Of a DNA stretch of 64,000 bases, positions 14,901-26,598 are shown in pieces. Both the position numbers and the translations under genes were made by a program. Location: assembly GCA_903813345.2 (NCBI GenBank), contig CAIIXF020000003.1:18554931-18618930 (forward strand), in the 5' to 3' direction. The notes under the pieces were generated by a model. It was given only the letters and a program-made list of their open reading frames with translations. It was not told the origin of the DNA and made no database searches. The stretch's first letter is position 1, and the number at the start of each line of letters is the position of its first letter. The DNA is from Owenia fusiformis. Taxonomy: Eukaryota > Annelida > Polychaeta > Sabellida > Oweniidae.

Positions 14901-17900
14901 TTCTAAAAGATGAACATACTCTCACAATTTCTCTTGATAATAGAATAAAGTATTCGAAGGAAACAAATTATAAAATAGTCAGTTGATTAATAGAAAGGAA
15001 GTAAACACCCTTTATAACACTTGATCCATTAATGTATTTCATATGACTGAAGGAAAAATTACTGGTCTAAGCGTATGCGTTTCACACATAACAATCTCTG
15101 ATAATGATAACCTTAGTTACATTGATGTATAGGACTTTTTACGTACTTAATTCATTCGAAAGAACTAATACATGTTTTATGTGTATAATCTCTGATTACC
15201 CGACTTTCTGTACACTGTGTACATGGGATGATTTTATGTATTTTATTGTTCGAAAACCACCCATTCTCCACCACCCCACGCTTTTAACCATAAACATAAA
15301 CAAGCTTTGTTATCTCATTGTAACGAGCACAGACAATTTTGGTGTTTGTAGTTATTAGTACTTAAATATTAAACTCAACTATTGTAAACGCATATTCTTA
15401 ATTTTCTTAATACCATGGGCCAAATCCATATGCTCCACAGCGTTAATCTATGTTTTAACAACACGATTTAATATAAAACTATGATATTTAATACGATAAG
15501 ATATAATTATTATGATATTTTATATAAATCTTAATGATCCAGGCCACAGGAAAAGGGGTCTTATCACAGATTTTTTCAATGCTTTGTTTTTTGTTTATCT
15601 TAAAAAGCACAACGAAACCTTTCAAATGAACCATGGCTTATGTGTTGACAATTTTTCATTACAGATACAGAAATGACGGACTTGAGTTTAGCACGTTTTC
15701 ATCTTAATCTTTGGCACATTTTTGGCTCTGTAGCACAATTTCAATTTTTTGATGAGACTGGTTTTCCTGTGGCGAGGCCCAAAAATACATTACAAAACTG
15801 GGATCATAGAAAAGCTTTGATCCTTTTAAGGATTTATATTTATTTTACAGGATGGAGAGGCAATATTATTATAACAAACGGGAACTATCGAGGAATGAAC
15901 CGACACAGTACCTATCTATTATTTTTGACGGCATGGATCAAGGTAAATTAATTGAAGGTGTTTTTCATTATCTACCGCTGCATTCGTATATGCGAATGTC
16001 CAAGTTTTTCTTATAGTCGAGAACTAACATTTTCGTTGGAAGCAACGCGTATTTAAAATTCTTGTCGGAAAGCTATAAAGAATTTTTAACGTTTAAAAAT
16101 AGTATACATTTCTGAGCAATATACTCTATATTGCTTTGCGTCATCGACGCCTAAACAAACATACAGGTGTAACGGTATTTGTTATTGTCCGATGCATATA
16201 AGTAACAATGGGTCGTAATACAAATAACAGATTCCAATTAAGATATATCTCTGAATTTAGCATTCGCATGATTTGTTTATATTTTCAGGCAAAACTTCAC
16301 TTCCACATCTTATAGGCTCTAAAGCTAAATCCGTTGGACAGGGAGACCTGCTTAAGACGCATATCACTGGTGTAATATCTCACGGGCATAGGTTGTTCAA
16401 GACATTCATTGACACCTGTGAATACCCGCATGATTCCAACCTATCAGTCAACGTTATTCTCCTTGTGTTGCAGACCATCGCCGCGAAAATGGTATGTAGG
16501 TTTTCCGAACCAATTAATGAAATGAAAACATGTTTTCTTACAAACTATTCGGTCTTGCTTCAAGACTGTGGCCTTTTTCTTATCTTTTTATCAAATCAAT
16601 GTCTAGTGGCATAGGGCATCAAGCTAGACTATAAATAACGATGGCGTGACAGGAGGCCGTTTCTCGAAAGTTTTCGTTATTAACAAATCGTTAATAGCGA
16701 ATCGTGAAATTAACGAGTTGATTACGAAATGTGCAAATTCCGTTTCTCGAACCACCTCGTTGTCGTGCTCGTTAAGCATATTATGTATTTTACATTGTAT
16801 ATCGTAATATCAGTGACACAAAAATAAACTATTTTAAACTTAAAACTGAAACTATATTTTATAAAGATAGTATTATATTGTTTAATCAGCATATAAATAA
16901 TGTGTTTTAATGGTTTATAATTTGTTTAGATACAACATCGTTATATTACGAGACCCCTAACCCTCTCGTTAAATCAGTCATGGATAACGAATAAATCGTT
17001 AGAAATCATGACGTCATCGCAAATCGTTAACTTTCGAAAAATAGAAAAAATCTTTTTGAACAATTGAAATGACGATTCGTTAATAACGAAAGTTTCGAGA
17101 AACGGCCTCCTGATTAATATAGTAGCGTTTCATGTTATTGAATTTTTGTTCATTTTTAGGGTAACAAACTGCCACCAACCCTTTATCTCCAAGCTGACAA
17201 CTGTTGGAGGGAAAACAAAAATCGCTATATGCTTGGTTTCTGTGAACTCCTTATTAGGAATGGCGTTTTTAAAGAGGTAATTAACTCAATAACGAACTAA
17301 TGATTACCAAAGATGACTTCATTTTCTATCCTCAGCTTCATAGAGCTTTAATATCAAGATGTCTATTTCCCCCAATGATAATCAGTAAAACTATGCATTT
17401 GAGAACTCGCACAAAAATTATGTCACTGCAACTGCATGCTTGTAGTTTTTATTTTATTGCATGTTCTGCATCTGCATCTATTGAATTACAGCAAATTAGA
17501 GTTTTGTTGAAATAATAATTCCAATCCCTGAACAGTAGATAAAAACGTGACTCATTTTCACGTAATTCTTTTTCATTGTCATTGTTTTGAAAATTACACA
17601 TGCTAATATCGATATCTTTACTCAACATCTATCTCGCCATTACAACACGTTCAAAGAACAACAACTAACAGTTGCTCGTACACACTATCCTGTCTCTTAC
17701 GTATGTAATGTTCTTAACAGTGAACACATGGTTTCTTTGTAGATTGAACTATCATTTTTGATTGTGGGTCACACCCATGAGGACATCGACTCATATTTCC
17801 ATAAGATTGCTGATGGTCTCAGACAGCAAGAGGCAGAGACGATGGATGATCTTCTTTCGCTATTGAAGAACGGGCAAAGAATAAACGTCGTCTATGATTT

Positions 17901-20527
17901 CCGTAAGTGGATAGAACCACACCTCGATGAAATAAAACATCACACCAAACCATTGCATTTTAAATTTATTAAGACGTCAAATGGCGTGAAATTACTTTAT
18001 AAGGGGCTCCATACTCAACCATGGGTTGAGGCACCCTCAATTTTAAAAACGCTTCCACAGGGAGAACCGGACATACAGACACCAAATTTCGAGAAATTGA
18101 ATATTGATGGAATACAACGCAACCAAAGATTTTTACGACCACTATACAGTGACCAAAGGGACGGCAGCCAATATATCTGGTGGCAAAAGTATATTAAGCA
18201 TGTACGAGCCCTTCTCGCATCAGATGAATTGGTGAACCAATATCTACTGAGAAACAAAAAACAGTGGATGCTTGATGGGTTACCAAAACTGTCAGCTGAG
18301 GAGGATACCAACATAGATTCAGCCATTCCCATCGAAATTGCCAGAATGTTGGAAATAGAACAAGAACAACCATCGGTGAGTGGTGTGATTACAAAGGTTG
18401 TTTTTAACTATATTCAGGAGTACTGTTTAATGTACGTATGTGAATAACACGCAGATATATAATGTACATGTATATAGAGATTAACCTATGTACTGTATAT
18501 GAGATTCAGGATATTGGGATTATCCCGATATCATGAACCGACTATAGGATGATCTGTTTATTCCATACCAATATTGGCCACGTTGTTAAATTGGCCGGAG
18601 TTCAGAAAATGTCCATCCAACCGTAAAGATTATTTTAGAATAGCCATGTCCAGTTTTGTTTTCTTGGCAGTGGCCGGGTCAGATATCCATCCAAGTTAAT
18701 TTTCTCAAATCTTTGTTTAACAGGGATAAGTACGCCCATTCTCTTCTATAAACCATCAAGCAGATCGCGATTGTCTGCATTTTCTCCATTATTGTTTACA
18801 TTCATTATGCGAATGTTACAAAAATGAAGCAATATGCGAACGGCGATTTTGACGTCAGCGGACAGATGAAATATATCCTCGCTCAAAGGGGGACGTATAG
18901 CTATATCTACCCGCTGATGAAAATATAAGTGTTTACAAAGCTGCTTTATGTATTTATTACACGTTCAAGTATGAAATAAATGTACATATACGGAAAAAAT
19001 CAGTTATTTAGAGCTCGGTTTTTGATATGTCTGGGAAAATAAATAAATCTACCCTCGATCCAGAGGGTAAATATATTGTATTCTCCTACTCAATATATAC
19101 CGGGGTAACCTTGTATCCTAAACCTCCCATTTAATAACCTCCATTTGTATACCTGTGTAATGTAAATTTGAATATGATAATTTTGATGATTATTTTGTCT
19201 GCCGACAGAATAATATCTGGCATAATGAGAACATGGTTTAAACTATTTCTGCCATAAAACATTTCTTATTTCATCTCATTCAAAACATCTTCCTTAAAGT
19301 CCAATCGTTCCATACTAGGTTACATGATGTAATGATTGTTGGAACCCGTTTATTGTCATCTGATTTATACCATGGACTTTCTTTTTAGATTGTGGTGGGT
19401 AAAAAGACTGCTAAAAAAGCTGCTAAAAGAAAGGCAGACAAACCACAAGGAACAGGTATATTAAATCAATACATCATCTATTTCAAAAGTATTTTGTGAT
19501 TCTCTATAACACGTGATTGTAACCTATCACGTAGGAGGTATAACTGCATCACGTAACTTTAAAGAAAGAATAATTCATATTTGTTTTCATTTGAAAATGT
19601 TAAAATCAAATATTTCGAAAGATTGATTCCTCTTATGTATTCAAATCTGTTCTAAATTTACCTTACCAAATTTCAGATCCCGAGTAACGGATGTAATACT
19701 TTGATACTTAATCATTTGCTAAGAACTTGTTATTTTGCTTAGACTGCGTATTAACAAAAATGATAATCCCAGCAGTTTGAGTATTCTCATTAATACAGGG
19801 TATTTTAGTAGCCCCTCTGAAACCATGTGTGTAGCATCGCCACGTCTATCCGGTTATCATTTGTTAATAAGACAATGTATCAACGTTTGTGGGTAACAGT
19901 TGTCATCATGGCAGAGTTCAAACCTTTAAGCGTTATCACTTAAATGGGAAACGGACAAAATTAAAAGATTACTGAACAGGGTCCATAAATATTACCTCAT
20001 ACCCACATACTTCGATACCATGTATCTTTTCGTGTTTTTTTCTTATATAACTTTTCATAAGAAATTGTATGTATCATGACATGCTGGCAATGTTACATGT
20101 AAGCGTTTAGAGGGGTTGCACATATATGAAACACCAGGTGCACATCGATCCATTATGAATAAAAAATGCACGTTCTTACAATATAGGCACTTATACTCAT
20201 AAGGGATTAGGGTCCTTGTGGCTGTATAGATATCGTCCTAACCATTTGAAAGTTAATCAAAATGAGAACTTGGCATGATATTTCAATGTGCAAGGGTTTG
20301 TTTTTGTTTTGCATATTAATTTACTATTAAATAATTTGAATTGCATAATCATGGTTACAATCATGCTTCCAGACAAACCTGCCAAAAGAAAGAAGCAATC
20401 TCTTGGAAGAGTGGGACAAAGCAAAACAGTTGCAAAGCAGACCAACAGTATCAATAAAAGTAAAAAAATTCTCTTTCAATTGGATTTGTCACGTGATGAG
20501 TACAAATTAAAACAACTTCAAATATAG
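8922..20527 (+). CDS. DUF7869-type protein, ten exons, candidate RNase H-fold (DDE-like) core
   Basis: Ten exons join with correct phase and GT/AG borders: 8922-9011, 9251-9686, 10135-10733, 13600-13721, 15851-15942, 16289-16491, 17160-17276, 17743-18375, 19389-19455 and 20373-20527. They total 2514 nt, or 837 residues. The start is the weakest part; translation could begin elsewhere. Exon 2 is acidic and carries three copies of a PLGISL motif. Exon 4 has a Cys cluster (CFTKCDKC). Residues ~435-570 hold the strongest family signature: IIFDGMDQ, then LQADNCWRENKNRYMLGF, then FLIVGHTHEDID. This pattern is typical of DUF7869 proteins, which are multicopy in many marine invertebrates. D442, D527 and E566 could form a DDE triad, which is my inference. 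The C terminus is very Lys/Arg-rich (KKTAKKAAKRK), suggesting nuclear localisation. Introns carry several transposons but no exon is broken, so the gene looks intact. Confidence 0.75.
9705..9800. mobile_element. Decayed GGCGCCCGGCCGATTGAG MITE copy
   Basis: GGCGCCCTGCCGATTGAGTATT at the left and an inverted TTTCTCAATCGG at the right match the family at 22021-22160. The copy is diverged and lies about 20 bp inside an intron of the DUF7869-type gene, just past the donor at 9687. Confidence 0.55.
11646..12729. mobile_element. CAGGGTGTCC-ended mariner-like element, non-coding
   Basis: Termini CAGGGTGTCCGGAAAGTAAA and its inverse are flanked by TA on both sides (11644-11645, 12730-12731). The inverted arms extend roughly 200 bases with divergence. 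No transposase frame is recognisable inside. It sits in the intron between the exons ending at 10733 and starting at 13600 of the DUF7869-type gene. Confidence 0.8.
13252..13262 (+). repeat. Poly-G run
   Basis: A run of about ten G residues lies in an intron of the DUF7869-type gene. A similar run occurs near 46526. Both may be length-polymorphic or sites of sequencing error. Confidence 0.7.
14760..14965 (-). repeat. Dispersed repeat, copy 2
   Basis: This is the inverse of 3950-4160. It shares the CATGGTC..GACCATG near-palindrome and the adjoining AAGATGAACATACTCTCACA-like block. It lies in the intron between the exons ending at 13721 and starting at 15851. Confidence 0.6.
16650..17112. mobile_element. 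Terminal-inverted-repeat element, CAGGAGGCCG ends
   Basis: The first ~35 bases (CAGGAGGCCGTTTCTCGAAA...) recur inverted at 17076-17112 (...TTTCGAGAAACGGCCTCCTG). The interior is AT-rich and non-coding. No convincing target duplication was found, so the superfamily is unassigned. It sits wholly within the intron between the exons ending at 16491 and starting at 17160. Confidence 0.7.
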
Positions 20528-20660
20528 CATCAGTCAATAAATGAATGCATTTCAACGAACTTTGTCGAGGATTCAGTGCATAAAGAAACAAATATTCGAT
20601 ACAATGTGTGAGTTGTCAAAATAAACATTTAATCAATAAAAAATTGCATGGTTTTTTAGG

Positions 20661-20756
20661 TGAAGTTCAGAAAAAAGATAATAAAAGGCCGCCATGTTCT
20701 GAGGAAAATGTGAAAGGGAAAAGAAAAAAGACAAAGTTGAGGCAGAAAATCGGTAA
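20661..20756 (+). other. Candidate alternative 3' exon of the DUF7869-type gene
   Basis: A pyrimidine-rich acceptor (TTTTTTAG) precedes an open segment ending at a GTAAAC donor. It starts in the phase left by the exon ending at 19455 and encodes a Lys-rich stretch (KGKRKKTKLRQK), like the neighbouring C-terminal exons. It could replace the exon at 20373. A further good acceptor near 21034 opens a frame up to 21342 whose product is hydrophobic and unlike the rest; I do not trust that extension. The rest of 20530-22015 shows no gene I recognise. Confidence 0.4.
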
Positions 20757-22020
20757 ACTTCATATTACTTGATAACTATTATGAAGACTACTTATTAAGA
20801 GCTTTAAAGCTAACATTAATTTCATAATATTAATTCTGTATTGTCAATTTAAATTGTTACAGACATGTTATTATAAAAATAATGATCAGAATCATTGAAT
20901 TTGCTCCAATGTTTTTTAAATTGATGAAGAATTGCATTTCCCAATATACTATAACAAGTTGCAAAGGGAGCCCCTCACACCCATGCACTTGCTGAAGCTA
21001 TTCGTTCTAATTATTCAGTTTCCTCATTTTTCAGTGAATCGCTGCAGACCTGACAGCTTTCATTTTCATCCCTGGGGACAGTTTATACCATATGATCTAA
21101 CAAAGGACATTTGGATACTTTTTATTATCAATCTCCAGATTTATATTGATCTAATTTTTTACTTCATTTTCCTATATCAATACATAAATCTGATTTATGT
21201 ACTCTATCTTGCAATATTGAAAGCATATATTCGAGAGCATATCAATCAGTCTATTTCTCTGAAAGCAGTGCAAGAATATTGCAACATTCCACATCATTGT
21301 GATATGATGCGCATATCTCGTTGTAATATACCAGTTTTCTAACATGATATTGGAAGTGACGATAGGCTGATATTTTGCGTAGTAGGATCATATAAATGAC
21401 CAATTTTAAATCAGGTAACTCTGTGCATACTGCATTTGTTAGAAGTTATATTTATAACTGATTTGGTCATTGTGAACATTGATCATTCTAAGGCAAAAAC
21501 GACTTGGTTAATCTAGTGTAGTAGTTTTAAAGTGTAAAATAACTTGTCAATTTTTATTTCTTGAAAATATCAACATGACATTAATTGTTCATCTTGGATA
21601 TAATATAGTGAAATTAATTATAAGCTATAAGAATGATAACAGTAGGTAAATGCAGCATGAATGCGAGATGCATCGTTGTTTCAATTGTAATTGTCATTAT
21701 TGAAAAATGTTTTAAAATAATCTTATGAAGAATACCCATGGTTACTACAAGTATTTCAACCAATATAGGCATTTTTTTACGGATCACATTCTTGTATCAT
21801 GTGGATATTTCTATGAAGACAGTCCTTCTGTAAAAGTAAAAACCTGTTTCTATTTCTGCTCTTTTTCTGAAAGAGGCAACCTATAATTATAGTACTATGG
21901 TTGTGATTTGGAACAACATACAGATTTACACAGACCGCCATTTTGTCTAATGTACATGTTTATAATTAAGAAGTCATTGGAGCTCTTTTATACTTATAAG
22001 GATAGATATTTTTGTTCTTA

Positions 22021-22160
22021 TGCCGTGGTCACATTTGCTCCAATCCATCGGTCGGCGCCCGGCCGATTGAGTATTTTGTTTACAATTCTATTTAATTTTG
22101 AACATAATACTCAATCGGCCGGGCGCCGTAGTAAAATTCGGGGCAAATGTGACCAAGGCA
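22021..22160. mobile_element. 140-bp MITE with TTA target duplication (PIF/Harbinger-like)
   Basis: Termini TGCCGTGGTCACATTTGC and GCAAATGTGACCAAGGCA pair with one mismatch and are flanked by TTA on both sides. The inner part is a second palindrome, GGCGCCCGGCCGATTGAGTA and its inverse. A 3-bp TWA duplication is typical of PIF/Harbinger-mobilised MITEs. Related copies lie at 9705-9800 and 46650-46791. Confidence 0.8.
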
Positions 22161-22189
22161 TTATTATTACCCGTGGCTGTCTTGTCACC

Positions 22190-23445
22190 AAGTATTCTAT
22201 AGACATCCATATACAGGTAGCCATTTCTCTTGTAAATATATTTCTATGTAATTTGTTTTGTATGTAATTTGTATTTTGTATTTATATGTAACCTTGCTTC
22301 ATATAGAAATTTCTATACGGACAGTTATCAAGTATCCTATAGAAATTTCTATACAGGCAGACATATCCCCAATATAGATACATGTATCTCTACATACATT
22401 GTAAACCTGCCTCGTATAGAAATTTCTATACGGACAGTTACATTGCACAGAATTGGTCGAATAGCCGATAGATGTCATTCATTGATTAAACATGACGTCA
22501 TATTTGAGATCTTAAGATAAATCTGACGTCATGACGTCAGTGCCATAGAAACTGAGATTGTCTTATTTTATTTTGACGTCATTCCAATGTAATGAACCAG
22601 TTATATCACCAAAAGTTATCATATTTTGTTTGAAATGCGCCGAAAAGTTAAAGGTATGAGGATTCTAATCTCAACGGAATCAAACAGTTCTACCTTCAAA
22701 GTTACAGAAACCTGAGATGACTAAGATACCATATGATTTTAAGTACCTCTACCAGATCGTTGAATATCCTCATTTCACCATTTTGACGCCATTTCTAATG
22801 GATTTCAATGGAGTCATGCATGAATTCCTCATGATTTTTTCAAAACAAATTGGCCGAAAAGTGTGCATGTGTACATTGCTTAAAACATGTTAAATCAGTA
22901 AAGGTTGATGTCTAGTTATAGAAACCTGAGATGACTAAGGTGGCAAATCAATATCATTCGCACAGTAAGCGTTCGAAAAATGTCTCCATTATAAATCCCA
23001 TAGGCTTTGGAAAACCGGAAGTAATGGGTCTGCGCATGCGCAGTGAAATATTGGACAAATTTTGTGCAATGATCGAGTATGCTATAGAAATTTCTATACA
23101 GGCAGACATATCCCCGATATAGATATCTCTATATACATTGTTGACTTGCCTCGTATAGAAATTTCTATACGGACAGTTATCGGATAAGCTATAGAAATTT
23201 TGGGTTTCGGGTTTGCTGTAGAAATATTTATACAGTGCTTGCCTCGTATAGAAATTTCTATACGAACATGCACAGTTATCGGACATAATATATTTTCTTC
23301 ACATGCATCCGTTTCTCTAGTATAGAAATTTCTATACGAATGGGCAGCTTGTTTCTTATAGAAATTTCTATAGGGACATTTTAAGTCTGATATACAAATG
23401 TCTGTACATTCAGCCATTTTTCTCGTATAGAAATTTCTATACTCG
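22190..23445. repeat. Array of 18-bp palindromes at ~36-bp spacing
   Basis: The perfect palindromic core TATAGAAATTTCTATA occurs nine times, at 22301, 22337, 22414, 23082, 23153, 23246, 23320, 23356 and 23425 (starts of the 18-mer). Degenerate copies lie near 23189, 23216 and 23390, and palindromic but diverged ones near 22373 and 23118. Start-to-start distances cluster at ~36 bp or about twice that. Intervening spacers are 16-18 bases and mostly differ, although GGACAGTTATC recurs after several copies. The array splits into two blocks around a ~650-bp unrelated segment. Short open frames across it only reflect the repeat (YRNFYT) and are not genes. Confidence 0.85.
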
Positions 23446-23701
23446 ACAAATTAAATTTTTGATAGATTGTTTAGCTTATATTGGCAGCAAAAGCTTAAAT
23501 ATTAGTACTGATGTACGAATATAAAGTAAATGTAGTTGTACAATTTACAAATTGTCTATTTGAAATAAAGCAAATCATTTCTAAAAGTACATTTCACAAT
23601 GGTATTTTTTCATTTTTTGACTGAAATAAAAGGAACAGATGGTTTTTTCCTTTATTAAATAGTCAGGACTTATTAATAAATACAACATAACCTTAAAAAA
23701 T

Positions 23702-23754
23702 AAAATAAATATTTATTTCAAAATACGAATGTCCGTTTCTTTTAAGCCACCCTG
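23702..23754 (-). mobile_element. Solo end of a GGACCACCCTG-type element
   Basis: About 50 bases resemble the right terminus of the element at 26599-27697 (AATATTTATTTC..AAATACGA..TGTCC...CCACCCTG TA). No matching left end was found nearby, so it looks like a solo terminus. Confidence 0.5.
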
Positions 23755-23911
23755 TAGGTGTATTTTTGCCTATGTAGGTTAATATTTGATTGTACAACGT
23801 GTAAGTATATACTGATATGTATATAAAATAATATGAAAATGAATTTTGTAAAAAAAGATTTGATTTTTTTACATTACACCACCCGTTGTTTCATTGAGTT
23901 CACAACATACA

Positions 23912-23980
23912 TAGTACCCCACACAAGTTTCTGATAATAGCTTTGACTGATCGTGATTTGAACACTCTACCCTATACTGT
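23912..23980 (+). repeat. Left arm of a ~5-kb-spaced inverted repeat
   Basis: This segment (ACCCCACACAAGTTTCTGAT ... CACTCTACCCTATACT) reappears inverted at 28919-28988 with modest divergence. The pair brackets the 190-bp arrays, the mariner-like element and the LINE fragment. Confidence 0.7.
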
Positions 23981-24479
23981 TTGTTATAAAATTTAGCACA
24001 CATAAACTAGAGGCAATTTCAAACATTGGAATTTTTTGTTTTTATTTTATTTCAATAACAATAAAAACACAAGCAACTGAACCAAGGATGTCATTAATGC
24101 TTTTTAACCAATTTGATGTCATAAAATCAACATAAAGAATTGCTGATATTAACAATTTTCTTTTCTTATATTGTTGTCATGGTTGAATCATGAATGTACT
24201 ACAGTTTGAAATATTCATTAAAACAATGTAGCAAGTTTGTAAAACATTGGCCAATGTGTAGCATTTTGAAATTACTGCCATTTAACCATTATTAAAGATA
24301 TTTTTATTCAGCAGTTATATTTCATACATTTAATACAATATTCTAACAGCTTGATATCCTTTTGGATATATAAAGCATTTAATTGCAATAGTTTGTTATG
24401 AAATAATGGCTTGTTCTCTATACTGCTTCTTGCTGAATCTTATAAAAAACTAAATTTGAATAAGGAAAGAAAAATTAGG

Positions 24480-24897
24480 GAAATTTACCCACGCTTCGAC
24501 TGAAAAATTGGGTTATTTCATATACAATACAATACATCTCTATTTTCCTGGTATTATATGTTTCTATTTTTTATAATAAATATTTTGGGAGGACTCTTTA
24601 TTACTTCATTTTACGAGGAACCCATACCCCAAATATGCACCAAATTTTGAGACCCTGGCCCCATGAGAAATTAATTCATGCTTCAACCAAAAATTTGTGA
24701 TTTTCTGCGAATTTTCTCCTATTTTCAATAGATCAACATTAATCTTATATTTAGTTTTTAAACATTTTAGGAGGACATTAATACGTTCTTAATACTAGGA
24801 ACCCATACATTTAATATGAACCAAATGTTTAGACCTGAACCCCATGGGAAATTCATGTTTGCTTTGATCATATACTTTTGATTTTTGTCGTTTAGAG
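24480..24897 (-). repeat. Inverted, diverged copies of the ~190-bp repeat
   Basis: Two or more diverged units run opposite to the array at 25814-26455. They share blocks such as TTTCCTGGTATTATATGTTT, GAGGACTCTTTATTACTTC, GGAACCCATAC and CCCATGGGAAATT. With the downstream array they form a large fold-back whose centre (about 24900-25800) also has short inverted matches (GGTAATTCCTTATT near 25018, AAGAAGGAATTACC near 25735). Confidence 0.75.
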
Positions 24898-25813
24898 CAC
24901 CATATCATTGTTGTGTGATGTGCAATTTGTAATAAATTGTATTACACGCTGTCTTAATTATCCTGTTTGGCCTTACATACGTTACATCGTGAAAGATGGT
25001 TATATAGTACTTTAAGGTAATTCCTTATTTTCCATTTTAATGGCTTCCTAATTGGAGCCCCGTGTTTTTTCAGGAACACATAACTCATTCCATTCAGATG
25101 CACAAACAGTGTAAAAACATAGCACATAGTACATTATAGAAAATTACTAACCATCAACTAAAAATCTAAATACATATTTGAACTCAGTGTAAAATTGAAA
25201 GAGCTGACCAAGTATGGAATGAGTTCCAGAAATAACATTGGACTCCACTTAAAATTTCTGAACATACAGAATTACCTTAAGTGTTTCTCATTGCTCTTCC
25301 TATCTTCTACATTGTGTACTTTCAGGGCATGAACATTTCAGAGAAATGACAAAGCTCAGTGGAAGCTCGAATCCCTTTAAGATTTGGTACAGGCTTACTG
25401 GTTACAACAGAGACCATGCCATTGATACATTGATCAATCAAAAAATCATTTCTCCTAAGAAAATCAGATTTGATATTTGACCTTACCCTGCAAAGATGTG
25501 AGAAAGAATATGACATCTCACACAAATCCAAACAAAGTCCTGTGATGTATCCCTACTGAAACCAACAAACCAAATCTTCAAGGCGTTTGAGTTGATGTCG
25601 AGTCATCACTTCTTAATATTAACCACAGTATATAAATGTACAAGTAAAAGATCCTAAATTTTCCCCAAACTACTGAATTTGTCGCCTTTCAATAAAACTT
25701 AAAGTCTTGATATTTAGGTGTTTCTTTGGATTAAGAAGGAATTACCATAATGTTTATTAACAATTATTATGCCCCTAAAACAGACATCATAAGCTATCAT
25801 AAGCACCAGTTTT

Positions 25814-26455
25814 CAGTCAAAACATGGGTAACGTTCTCATTGGATTTGGGTCTCAAAATTTGGTGGATATTTGGTGTATGGGATTTTAGTATTATGAAGT
25901 AATAAAGAGTCCTCAAAAATGTTTATTATAAAAACATATCGTACCAGGAAAATGGAGACAGCAATTTATTGAAAATCGGAAAAAAATGTGAAAATCACAA
26001 TTTTTCAGTCAAACCATGGGTAAATTTCCCATGGGATTTGGGTCTCAAAATTTGGTGTATGGGTTCCTAGTATTATGAAGTAATAAAGAGTCATCCAAAA
26101 ATATTTATTATGAAAAAATAGAAACATATTATACCAGGAAAATGGAGACAGTAATCTATTGAAAATCGGACAAAACTGTGAAAATCACAATTTTTCAGTC
26201 AAAGCATGGGTAAATTTCACATGGGATTTGGGTCTCAAAATTTGGTGTTTGGGCTCCTAGTATTATAAGGTAATAAAGAGTCCTACAAAAATGTTTATTA
26301 TGAAAAAATAAAAACATTTTATACCAGGAAAAAGGAGATGGCAATTTATCGAAAATAGCAAAAAATCATGAAATAACCGAATTTTTCAGTCGAAGCGTGG
26401 GTAAATTTCCCATGGGATTTGGGTCTCAAAATTTGGTGGGCAGGTGTTTTAGGTC
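25814..26455 (+). repeat. Tandem array of a ~191-bp unit, 3.3 copies
   Basis: Units start at 25814, 26006, 26196 and 26387 (CAGTC..A), giving periods of 192, 190 and 191 bp. Each contains TTTGGGTCTCAAAATTTGGT and TACCAGGAAAA.GGAGA. No coding frame runs through the units. The array is inverted with respect to the copies at 24480-24897. Confidence 0.85.
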
Positions 26456-26598
26456 ATGGACAACAGTAAGTCAAATGAGGAAGATGATCCGAAAGAAAGT
26501 TGGTTTTTCGCCATATTTTGGACCACCCTAATGTAAAAGCGAATTAGCAAAAGTAACAATTATATGGCTTTTGCTATGGAAAATATAGTCTATACATA

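Noticed and set aside
21034-21342. Terminal exon of the DUF7869-type gene
   Set aside because: The acceptor is good, but the product is hydrophobic and unlike the basic tail, and the exon at 20373 already supplies a stop in phase.
22269-23417. Overlapping frames rich in YRNFYT repeats as a repeat-protein gene
   Set aside because: They exist on both strands because the DNA palindrome reads the same both ways; there is no start context, splice structure or domain.
22190-23445. A true CRISPR array
   Set aside because: The setting is eukaryotic, repeats are fully palindromic and only 18 bp, spacers are short and some recur, and there is no cas gene.
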